Shown here: one piece after another, positions 55,453 through 64,000 of the stretch
Numbering within the stretch: position 1 is the stretch's first letter
Layout: each line of letters opens with the position of its first letter
Source: Serratia inhibens
GTDB taxonomy: Bacteria; Pseudomonadota; Gammaproteobacteria; Enterobacterales; Enterobacteriaceae
Direction: 5' to 3'
Assembly (NCBI RefSeq): GCF_003591175.1
Contig: NZ_QYYG01000007.1
Location: forward strand, 62,001 to 126,000
Length of the DNA: 64,000 nucleotides
Notes under the pieces: generated by a model
What the model was told of the DNA's origin: nothing
Seen by the model: only the letters and a program-made list of their open reading frames with translations
Database searches by the model: none
Position numbers and translations under genes: made by a program

Positions 55453-57726
55453 TTACTCTTCGCTGTCGCCCGCAGGCGCACGCGCCGGCGCATCGACCTC
55501 TACGCGATCGATTCGCTGCAGGCCACGCGGCAGTGAGGTACCTTTACGGCCACGCTCCGCACGGAATTTCTGCAAATCTTCCGGGCGCAGCGTCAGCTTG
55601 CGTTTGCCCACATGCAAGGTCACGGAGGTTTGCGGCGGCAACACGAACAGCCACGCCAGTTTGTCTTCACCGGAAGCGGCCTGCGCCGCCGGGATGGAAA
55701 CAATCTTGTTGCCCTTGCCCTTCGACAGCTGCGGCAAATCGGCAACCGGGAACAGCAACATGCGCCCGGCGGCGGTGATCGACAGCAACATGTCGTCGTC
55801 GCCGTGGATTTCCATCGGCGCCAGCGCCTTGGCGTTATCCGGCAGGGTGATCATCGCCTTACCGGCACGGTTGCGCGCCACCAAGTCGTTGAAAGTACAA
55901 ACGAAACCGTAACCGGCGTCAGAGGCCATCAGCAGTTTCTGATCGTCCGCCGCCATCAGTACTTGTTCGATGGTGGCGCCCGGCGGTGGCGTCAGCTTGC
56001 CGGTTAACGGCTCGCCCTGCCCGCGTGCCGAAGGCAGCGTCAGCGGATCAAGCGCGTAGCTGCGCCCGGTGGAGTCGATAAACACCACCGGCTGGTTGGT
56101 TTTGCCGCGCGCCGCGCTGCGATAGCTGTCGCCGGCCTTGTAGCTCAGGCCGCTTGGATCGATATCGTGGCCCTTGGCGCTGCGTACCCAGCCCATTTCC
56201 GACAGTACGATGGTCACCGGCTCGGACGGCACAAAATCGTGCTCGCTCATTGCCTTGGCTTCCGCACGCTCGGTAATCGGCGAGCGGCGATCGTCGCCAT
56301 AGGCCTGCGCATCGGCCTGGATCTCTTTTTTGATCAGGGTATTCAGCTTGCGTTCGGAAGCCAGCAATGCCTGCAGGTGATCGCGTTCTTTGGCCAGCTC
56401 ATCCTGCTCGCCGCGGATCTTGAACTCTTCCAGCTTCGCCAAATGGCGCAGTTTCAGCTCGAGGATCGCTTCCGCCTGGGTGTCGGAAATGCCGAAACGC
56501 TGCATCAGCACCGGCTTGGGTTCGTCCTCGCTGCGGATGATGTGGATCACTTCATCAATATTGAGGAACGCCACCAGCAAACCTTCCAGAATGTGCAGGC
56601 GTTTCAGCACTTTTTCCAGACGGTAATTCAGGCGGCGGCGCACCGTGTCGCGGCGGAATGCCAGCCATTCGGTGAGGATTTCAACCAGCCCTTTGACCTG
56701 CGGGCGGTTGTCCAGACCGATCATGTTCATATTGATGCGGTAGCTGCGCTCCAGATCGGTGGTGGCGAACAGATGGTTCATCACCTGATCCAGATCGATA
56801 CGGTTGGAGCGCGGCACAATCACCAGCCGCGTCGGGTTCTCGTGATCGGATTCGTCACGCAGATCTTCCACCATCGGCAGCTTTTTGGCGCGCATCTGGC
56901 TGGCGATCTGCTCCAGCACCTTGGCGCCGGAAACCTGGTGCGGCAAGGCGGTGATCACCGCGCTGCCGTCTTCTTTTTTCCATACGGCGCGCATGCGCAC
57001 CGAACCGCGGCCGTTTTGGTAAATTTTACGGATTTCATCGCGCGGCGTAATGATTTCGGCTTCGGTCGGGAAGTCCGGGCCCTGCACGAACTCGAGCAAC
57101 TCCTCAAGCCCTGCGCCGGGTTTGTCGATCAGCGCCACCACGGCGGCAGCCACTTCGCGCACGTTGTGCGGCGGGATGTCGGTCGCCATGCCGACGGCAA
57201 TGCCGGTGGTGCCATTGAGCAGGATGTTGGGCAGGCGCGCCGGCAACATCTTCGGCTCTTGCATGGTGCCGTCAAAGTTCGGCACCCAGTCAACGGTGCC
57301 CTGGCCCAATTCGGCCAGCAGCACTTCCGCATATTTGGACAGGCGAGATTCGGTATAACGCATCGCCGCGAAGGATTTCGGATCGTCCGGCGCCCCCCAG
57401 TTCCCCTGGCCGTCTACCAGCGGATAGCGATAAGAGAACGGCTGCGCCATCAGCACCATAGCTTCATAGCAGGCGCTGTCGCCGTGCGGATGGTATTTAC
57501 CCAGCACGTCACCCACGGTACGGGCGGATTTTTTGAATTTGGCGCTGTTGTTCAGCCCCAGTTCGGACATGGCGTAGATAATGCGGCGTTGTACCGGCTT
57601 TAGACCGTCGCCAATGTACGGCAACGCCCGATCCATGATGACGTACATGGAATAGTTCAGATAGGCGTTTTCAGTGAATGTGTGCAGCGGTAAACGCTCT
57701 ACACCGTCATGAGTCAGATCACTCAT
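55453..57726 (-). CDS. parC: Topoisomerase IV subunit A
   Basis: 757 residues. The catalytic Tyr is in [10 protein letters not shown] (residue 124), and the GyrA-like DNA-gate and C-terminal beta-pinwheel are complete. It is four residues longer at the N-terminus than E. coli ParC. The quinolone-resistance positions are wild type (Ser84, Glu88, equal to E. coli Ser80 and Glu84). With ParE it unlinks daughter chromosomes. Confidence 0.96.
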   Translation of the reverse strand: MSDLTHDGVERLPLHTFTENAYLNYSMYVIMDRALPYIGDGLKPVQRRIIYAMSELGLNNSAKFKKSARTVGDVLGKYHPHGDSACYEAMVLMAQPFSYRYPLVDGQGNWGAPDDPKSFAAMRYTESRLSKYAEVLLAELGQGTVDWVPNFDGTMQEPKMLPARLPNILLNGTTGIAVGMATDIPPHNVREVAAAVVALIDKPGAGLEELLEFVQGPDFPTEAEIITPRDEIRKIYQNGRGSVRMRAVWKKEDGSAVITALPHQVSGAKVLEQIASQMRAKKLPMVEDLRDESDHENPTRLVIVPRSNRIDLDQVMNHLFATTDLERSYRINMNMIGLDNRPQVKGLVEILTEWLAFRRDTVRRRLNYRLEKVLKRLHILEGLLVAFLNIDEVIHIIRSEDEPKPVLMQRFGISDTQAEAILELKLRHLAKLEEFKIRGEQDELAKERDHLQALLASERKLNTLIKKEIQADAQAYGDDRRSPITERAEAKAMSEHDFVPSEPVTIVLSEMGWVRSAKGHDIDPSGLSYKAGDSYRSAARGKTNQPVVFIDSTGRSYALDPLTLPSARGQGEPLTGKLTPPPGATIEQVLMAADDQKLLMASDAGYGFVCTFNDLVARNRAGKAMITLPDNAKALAPMEIHGDDDMLLSITAAGRMLLFPVADLPQLSKGKGNKIVSIPAAQAASGEDKLAWLFVLPPQTSVTLHVGKRKLTLRPEDLQKFRAERGRKGTSLPRGLQRIDRVEVDAPARAPAGDSEE

Positions 57727-57912
57727 TACTCAATTATCCTCAGACCGTGGCTTGGCAATCCCTGGACGACAAAGCAAAGGGTACAGCTTGTCGATTCTGT
57801 CGGCGATAGTAACCCATCAGCAGGGTAGCTGTCACAGTTGGCGCAGCAATCACCTTGTGAAGCCGATTCAACTGCCGATTTTATGCAAAAATTCATTGTC
57901 TGCCGGTGGATT

Positions 57913-57931
57913 TGTTGACTCCGAGTCAACA
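57913..57931. promoter_or_regulatory. 19-bp palindromic operator candidate before mdaB
   Basis: TGTTGACTCCGAGTCAACA is a perfect 9+1+9 dyad in the 330-base gap between divergent parC and mdaB, 126 bases before the mdaB start. Symmetry and position suggest a regulator dimer site. The rest of the gap shows no gene. Confidence 0.65.
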
Positions 57932-58056
57932 CTGTTGTGCGCTGGATCCCATTTTTACCGGCATTGCTAACGATTACACTCCCTGTCAGCGAAATGTTTT
58001 CTGCGCCAAAACGCGGAAAGCTCCCCCTATTTCAACTCTGACAGGAGCCGCGAAAA

Positions 58057-58638
58057 ATGAGCAATATCCTGATTATTAATGCTAAAAAACAATTCGGTCA
58101 TTCTAATGGCGAACTCAACCAAACGCTGAGCGACGTGGCGGAAAGCTACCTGCGCGACGTGAAACACGATGTGCAGGTGACCGTGGTCGACGACGGTTAT
58201 GATATTGAGGCCGAAGTGCAGAAATACCTGTGGGCCGACGTGGTGATTTATCAGATGCCGGGTTGGTGGATGGGCGAACCCTGGATCCTGAAAAAATACA
58301 TCGATGAAGTGTTCACCGCCGGGCACGGCAGCCTGTACGCCAGCGACGGTCGCACCCGCGCGGACGCCGGCAAGAAATACGGCTCCGGCGGCCTGATTCA
58401 GGGCAAGAAATACCTGCTGAGCCTGACCTGGAACGCGCCGCTGGAGGCCTTTACCGATCCGCAGCAGTTTTTCCATGGCGTCGGCGTTGACGGCGTTTAT
58501 CTGCACTTCCACAAAGCCAACCAGTTCCTGGGCATGGAAGCGCTGCCGACCTTTATCTGTAATGACGTGATTAAACAACCTGATATCGACAGCGATATCG
58601 CACGTTATCGCGCGCACCTGGCAGAAATTTTTGCTTAA
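58057..58638 (+). CDS. mdaB: NADPH:quinone reductase MdaB
   Basis: 193 residues, flavodoxin-like fold with FAD binding. Typical motifs QMPGWWMGEPWILKKYIDEVF and TWNAPLEAF. It reduces quinones by two electrons, avoiding semiquinone radicals, and pairs with ygiN downstream as in E. coli. AGGAG at a proper distance precedes the ATG. Confidence 0.94.
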   Translation: MSNILIINAKKQFGHSNGELNQTLSDVAESYLRDVKHDVQVTVVDDGYDIEAEVQKYLWADVVIYQMPGWWMGEPWILKKYIDEVFTAGHGSLYASDGRTRADAGKKYGSGGLIQGKKYLLSLTWNAPLEAFTDPQQFFHGVGVDGVYLHFHKANQFLGMEALPTFICNDVIKQPDIDSDIARYRAHLAEIFA

Positions 58639-58675
58639 CTAAGACCGCTTAAGCACATAAATCAATGAGGTTGTG

Positions 58676-58984
58676 ATGATCACCGTAATTGCAGAAATCA
58701 AGACCAAGCCGGGCCACCGTGAAACGGTGCTGAAAGCGATCGAAAAACTGATCCCGTTGGTACTGGCGGAAGAGGGTTGCGGCGAATATACGCCGATGAT
58801 CGACAGCCATACTCAGGCACCGTGGCAGAAACTGTCGCCGGACTCGGTGTTTATGCTGGAAAAATGGGAAAGCCAGGCGCACCTGGAAAAACATCTGGAT
58901 ATCGCGCATATGCACAAGCATCGCGACACCATCAAAGACAGCGTGGTTGGCGTGACCATTCACGTGCTGGGTAACGCGCTGTAA
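58676..58984 (+). CDS. ygiN: Quinol monooxygenase YgiN
   Basis: 102 residues from ATG 58676 (GTG 58673 is also possible). ABM-type ferredoxin-like dimeric fold (MITVIAEIKTKPGHRE; MLEKWESQAHLEKHL). It oxidises menadiol to menadione and completes a quinone redox cycle with MdaB, 37 bases upstream. Confidence 0.92.
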   Translation: MITVIAEIKTKPGHRETVLKAIEKLIPLVLAEEGCGEYTPMIDSHTQAPWQKLSPDSVFMLEKWESQAHLEKHLDIAHMHKHRDTIKDSVVGVTIHVLGNAL

Positions 58985-59005
58985 TACCTGGGGCTGCTCT
59001 GGCCC

Positions 59006-59902
59006 CTACAGCGTCTGCGCGTCGATATGCGCGCTGACGTAGTCCAGAAAACAGGTAATACGCGCCGCCAACTGGGTATTGCGGTAATACACCGCATTAA
59101 TCGGCTGGCGCACGTCCAGCGTATCCTGTTCCAGCAGTTGCACCAACCGTCCGCTTTGCCGATCGTCGCGCGTCATGAAGTCCGCCAACTGCACTATTCC
59201 TTCGCCACGTAACGCCAGTTGCCTCAGCGTTTCACCGCTGGATGCCGAGAGGGTCGGCGTAATGGCGAAATGCTGCGCCTGCGGGTTGCGCAGCGGCCAC
59301 AGATTGAGTGATTCCGGTTGGCTAAAGCCGAGCAGACAGTGGTCGCGCAGCGCTTCCACGCTGTTTGGGGTGCCGTAACGCTCAAGATAATCCGGGCTGG
59401 CGAGAATGCGCAAACGGCTGGCCCCCAGCAGACGCGCATGAATGGTCGAGTCGCGCAGTGTGCCGATGCGAATGGCAATATCGGTGCGCTTCTCCAGCAG
59501 ATCGATGATCAGGTTGTCGGTGTTCAACTCCAGCTCGATCTGCGGGTAACTTTGGCGAAACCCCGCCACCAGCGGCACTATCACGTGTTCCATAAACGGG
59601 GCGGCGGCGTTGACCCGCAATTTGCCGGCCGGGATCAACCTGCGCAGCGCCATCTGCTCTTCGGCGTTCTCCACCGAACTGATAATGTCGCGTGCATGGC
59701 CAAGAAAGCTTTGACCTTCTTCGGTCAGCTCAAGCCGGCGCGTGGTGCGGCGCATCAGGGTGGTGTCGAGTTTCTTTTCCAGACGACTGAGCGCGCGGCT
59801 GATACCGGACGTGGTCTGGCCGAGCTGCTCAGCGGCGGAGGTAATGGAGCCGCTGTCGACCACAGAGATAAACGCCAGCAATTCTTCGAGGGTGATTTTC
59901 AT
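59006..59902 (-). CDS. LysR-family transcriptional regulator
   Basis: 298 residues, a typical LysR protein (SGSITSAAEQLGQTTSGISRALSRLE helix-turn-helix, then an effector domain). It lies between ygiN and parE, where E. coli has no gene, convergent with mdaB-ygiN. It may regulate a neighbouring gene, for example at the palindrome before mdaB, but nothing in the sequence proves it. Confidence 0.87.
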   Translation of the reverse strand: MKITLEELLAFISVVDSGSITSAAEQLGQTTSGISRALSRLEKKLDTTLMRRTTRRLELTEEGQSFLGHARDIISSVENAEEQMALRRLIPAGKLRVNAAAPFMEHVIVPLVAGFRQSYPQIELELNTDNLIIDLLEKRTDIAIRIGTLRDSTIHARLLGASRLRILASPDYLERYGTPNSVEALRDHCLLGFSQPESLNLWPLRNPQAQHFAITPTLSASSGETLRQLALRGEGIVQLADFMTRDDRQSGRLVQLLEQDTLDVRQPINAVYYRNTQLAARITCFLDYVSAHIDAQTL

Positions 59903-59952
59903 GCATTCCGCCCAGAGTGGTCGGGTGCGGCTTGCGCCCCCCTGCGGGAAGA

Positions 59953-59976
59953 AGGCCCGGCGCAGAAGCCGGGCCT
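59953..59976 (-). terminator. Hairpin after topoisomerase parE
   Basis: A 9-bp perfect stem (AGGCCCGGC / GCCGGGCCT, loop 6 nt) 17 bases after the parE stop; only a short T/C-rich run follows on the minus strand. Confidence 0.65.
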
Positions 59977-59992
59977 GACATATGGATCAGAA

Positions 59993-61906
<1,914 letters not shown>

Positions 61907-61923
61907 TTAGTAAGGAAGGTGCC

Positions 61924-61955
61924 TATACCCGTCGTCTTTCAAGCCGCAGGGTATA
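61924..61955. repeat. Short ERIC-end-like palindrome between yqiA and parE
   Basis: TATACCCGTCGTCTTTCAAG continues to CCGCAGGGTATA. The outer arms TATACCC / GGGTATA pair, and the left part resembles the outer end of the ERIC at 50850. Probably a deletion derivative of the same family. Confidence 0.5.
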
Positions 61956-61965
61956 ACTCGCTTAT

Positions 61966-62547
61966 TCACACAGCGTTTAGCCCTAAAAAATCCACAATCT
62001 GGGGGAAGTAGTGCTCGAAACCGACGAAGGCGTGGTTTCCACCCGACTCCACCGTTTGCCGGCACGCAGTGTAATAGGCCACCGCCTGCCCATAATCGAG
62101 AATTTCATCGCCCGTTTGTTGCAGCAACCAGATTAAATCCGGTGACTCCAAGGGATCGACCTGCATCGTTTTCAGATCGTAAACGTGACGTGACTCTAAC
62201 ACATATTGTTGACCGGTGTAGGGGTTCTCGTTTTTGCCAAGGTAGTCAATCAACAGCTCAAACGGCTTCACAGCGGGGTTAACCACTACCGCCGGCAGTG
62301 AAAAACACTGTGAAAGCCAGGTGGCGTAGTATCCGCCCAGCGAAGAACCCACGATGCCCAAGGTCTGCCCGGCGCGTTCCATCACCATGTTTTCAAGCAT
62401 CTCGGCGGCATCGGCCGGAAAAACCGGCAATTGCGGCACCAGCATCTCGATGTCCGGGTGATTGTCAGCCAGCCACGCCTTGAACGAGGTTGCCTTGGCC
62501 GAGAGCGGCGAACTGTTAAAACCGTGCAAATAAAGTAGCGTCGACAT
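61966..62547 (-). CDS. yqiA: Alpha/beta-hydrolase esterase YqiA
   Basis: 193 residues. The nucleophile elbow [10 protein letters not shown] and the N-terminal [10 protein letters not shown] are visible. E. coli YqiA hydrolyses short acyl esters including palmitoyl-CoA and p-nitrophenyl esters. It overlaps the cpdA stop by one base. Confidence 0.93.
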   Translation of the reverse strand: MSTLLYLHGFNSSPLSAKATSFKAWLADNHPDIEMLVPQLPVFPADAAEMLENMVMERAGQTLGIVGSSLGGYYATWLSQCFSLPAVVVNPAVKPFELLIDYLGKNENPYTGQQYVLESRHVYDLKTMQVDPLESPDLIWLLQQTGDEILDYGQAVAYYTACRQTVESGGNHAFVGFEHYFPQIVDFLGLNAV

Positions 62548-63374
62548 CAGTACCCTTCCGAATCCATGTCGGGGCGAAAATCATCGTTTTCCAAGCGGAA
62601 AACCTGGGTCTCGACGCGGCCGTCCGGCAGCAGATCGAGATAGCGCCAGCCGGGCGAAACGTCGTCGATGGTAAAATTGGTGCAGTGCGGCTTGAATTGC
62701 ACGCAGGTGGAAGGCGATGCCAGCAACCGGCGGCCCTGCCATTCCAGATCCAGATCCTGGTGAATATGCCCGCACACCACGGTGTTTACGTTCGGGTAGC
62801 GCAGCAACACCGCGCCCAGCGTGTGCGGGTTGCGCAAGCTGTGCTGATCGAGCCAGGTGCAACCGGAAGGCAGCGGATGATGATGCAGCAGCAGTAACGT
62901 ATAACGCTCGGGGTGGGCCTGCAGGCAGCGCTCCATCCACTCAAGTTGATAGTCGCTCAGTTCGCCGTGCGGCACGCCAAACACCTGGCTGTCCAGCAGC
63001 AACACCTGCCAGTTATCGCCCAGCAGCACCTGCTTTGACGGGGCAATGCCTGCGGCGGCCAGCGCATCGACCATCGCCGGCTGAAAATCATGGTTGCCCG
63101 GCAGCCAGACGCAAGGCGCAGGCAGCCGCGCAATACCTTCGGCAAAGTGCCGGTAAGCAGCCAGAGAATGATCCTGCGCCAGGTCGCCGGTGGCGACGAC
63201 CAGATCGAAACCGCGCTGCTGCGCCATGATGGCGTCCAGCACCGCGTGGTAGCTGCGATAGGTATTGATGCCGAGCAAGGTCTCGTTTTCGCCGGCAAAA
63301 AGGTGGGTATCTGTTATTTGCAGAATCCTGACCCTGGCCCCACTTGCCACGGTCAGTTTAAACAGGCTTTCCAA
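62547..63374 (-). CDS. cpdA: 3',5'-cyclic AMP phosphodiesterase
   Basis: 275 residues from TTG 63374. The TTG start and MESL beginning match E. coli cpdA. Metallophosphatase motifs ITDTHLF, GDLAQD, PGNHDFQ and GHIH are present. It hydrolyses cAMP and tunes the CRP level. Tight spacing with yqiB upstream (27 bases) and overlap with yqiA downstream show one operon. Confidence 0.94.
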   Translation of the reverse strand: MESLFKLTVASGARVRILQITDTHLFAGENETLLGINTYRSYHAVLDAIMAQQRGFDLVVATGDLAQDHSLAAYRHFAEGIARLPAPCVWLPGNHDFQPAMVDALAAAGIAPSKQVLLGDNWQVLLLDSQVFGVPHGELSDYQLEWMERCLQAHPERYTLLLLHHHPLPSGCTWLDQHSLRNPHTLGAVLLRYPNVNTVVCGHIHQDLDLEWQGRRLLASPSTCVQFKPHCTNFTIDDVSPGWRYLDLLPDGRVETQVFRLENDDFRPDMDSEGY

Positions 63375-63401
63375 ATGGTGTCCTTTGTTATTTCAGTCTG
63401 T

Positions 63402-63827
63402 TTAACAAACCGGAACCGCCATCGCTCCATGCGCCAAACAGTAGCGCAACCAATCAGCAAGAAACTGGTTAATTTGATGCTTTTCGTCGCGTTGATGCAA
63501 CTTTTTATTGGGATAATCATAACGCGCTTTAAAGCGGTAGATCTGCTGACTGGAACACACTTCCGCAACCATCGCGTCGTGATACAGCCGCACCGTCATG
63601 GCAGGCAGGCTCCAATAACTGACCGCCGGCGCGGTCTGCTCGATCTGCACCAGCGAGGTGTAGCGCGTGGATTCAACAATAGTCAGACGATAACTGGCGC
63701 CGTTCACCTGATAAGTCACCGTTTCGCCCACTTCATCGTTGCGCGGCAGCAAGCGGCGCAATTGCGCGAAGTTGGTTTCACACAATCTCATCATTTCCGG
63801 GAAATCAGGGGTATAGCGCTGTTTCAT
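63402..63827 (-). CDS. yqiB: DUF1249 family protein YqiB
   Basis: 141 residues from ATG 63827 (MKQRYTPDF), which overlaps the nudF stop (ATGA). The family is conserved in this cluster in enterobacteria; the function is unknown. An N-terminal helical part ([17 protein letters not shown]) and an Arg/His-rich C-terminal part ([25 protein letters not shown]) are seen. Confidence 0.92.
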   Translation of the reverse strand: MKQRYTPDFPEMMRLCETNFAQLRRLLPRNDEVGETVTYQVNGASYRLTIVESTRYTSLVQIEQTAPAVSYWSLPAMTVRLYHDAMVAEVCSSQQIYRFKARYDYPNKKLHQRDEKHQINQFLADWLRYCLAHGAMAVPVC

Positions 63828-64000
63828 TGGTTGGCCCACTCTTTTCTTAACGATTCATGGTGCAACGCCAGCCACTGCAATGCAATCACAGATGCGGCGT
63901 TATCAATCGCGCCTTCTTCAACCCAACGGTAAGCCTGTTCGCGGCTAACCACGTGGACACGGATATCTTCATGCTCTTCTTCCAACCCATGGATGCCTTC
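63824..64000 (-). CDS. nudF: ADP-ribose pyrophosphatase, C-terminal part (cut by the window edge)
   Basis: The 58 C-terminal residues are visible ([20 protein letters not shown], then [13 protein letters not shown]). They match the end of NudF, a Nudix hydrolase that splits ADP-ribose to AMP and ribose 5-phosphate; the Nudix box itself lies beyond the edge. First gene of the nudF-yqiB-cpdA-yqiA-parE cluster. Confidence 0.88.
   Translation of the reverse strand, partial: EGIHGLEEEHEDIRVHVVSREQAYRWVEEGAIDNAASVIALQWLALHHESLRKEWANQ

Noticed and set aside
56167-57603. 478-codon open frame opposite parC
   Set aside because: Antisense shadow of parC with His/Gln-rich low-complexity translation.
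55453-57726. Possible quinolone-resistance changes in parC
   Set aside because: Ser84 and Glu88 (E. coli Ser80 and Glu84) are wild type.

Overview
The window reads as chromosomal DNA of a Serratia-like enterobacterium. From about 32.4 kb to the right end it keeps the Escherichia coli 65-68 min gene neighbourhoods (exbDB/metC/yghB, yqhC/yqhD/dkgA, ftsP-plsC-parC, mdaB-ygiN, parE-yqiA-cpdA-yqiB-nudF) with Serratia-type differences: an ExbB with a long exported N-terminal extension, a full sucrose regulon, an ERIC repeat and a xap purine-nucleoside locus. The genus is inferred from gene content and protein similarity, not from a marker gene. No rRNA, tRNA, CRISPR array, intact insertion sequence or prophage was found.

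Region 1 (0-8.2 kb) is a patchwork: a queuosine-precursor block (small unknown protein, N-terminally extended precursor transporter, QueF-type nitrile reductase), a Tat-exported phosphocholine-specific phospholipase C, an Ail/OmpX-type outer-membrane protein, a divergent MmyB-type regulator/MFS pair, and an orphan lipoprotein with a decayed copy of its 3' end nearby. Region 2 (8.2-23.8 kb) is a contact-dependent growth inhibition (CDI) locus on the minus strand: cdiB, an HlyC-type acyltransferase (cdiC), a 3256-residue cdiA with a VENN-delimited toxin, and cdiI. Downstream lies a chain of further small genes that look like immunity proteins, several preceded by short shards of toxin 3' ends. 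It includes a 98% identical duplicate of part of cdiA, and is interleaved with a tandem SymE-type toxin pair and an XRE regulator.

Region 3 (24.3-31.7 kb) is a complete sucrose regulon (scrK; scrYAB; scrR) with matching ScrR-like operators before scrK and scrY, followed by a shikimate-dehydrogenase-like gene. A ParDE toxin-antitoxin pair sits at the junction with the conserved backbone. Region 4 (32.4-49.5 kb) holds TonB energising proteins, methionine biosynthesis, aldehyde-detoxifying reductases with regulator YqhC, a cellobiose/beta-glucoside PTS operon, the lytic transglycosylase EmtA, the radical-SAM protein YgiQ and a PfkB kinase.

Region 5 (49.5-64 kb) holds xapB, xapA and xapR with an ERIC element that reaches into the end of xapA, then cell division and phospholipid genes, both topoisomerase IV subunits, quinone-redox genes with a 19-bp palindromic candidate operator, and the nudF-yqiB-cpdA-yqiA-parE cluster, with nudF cut by the right edge.

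The most unusual part is the CDI island: an acyltransferase-bearing cdi operon followed by an immunity archive, with a recombination-ready duplicate of cdiA about 5 kb away.
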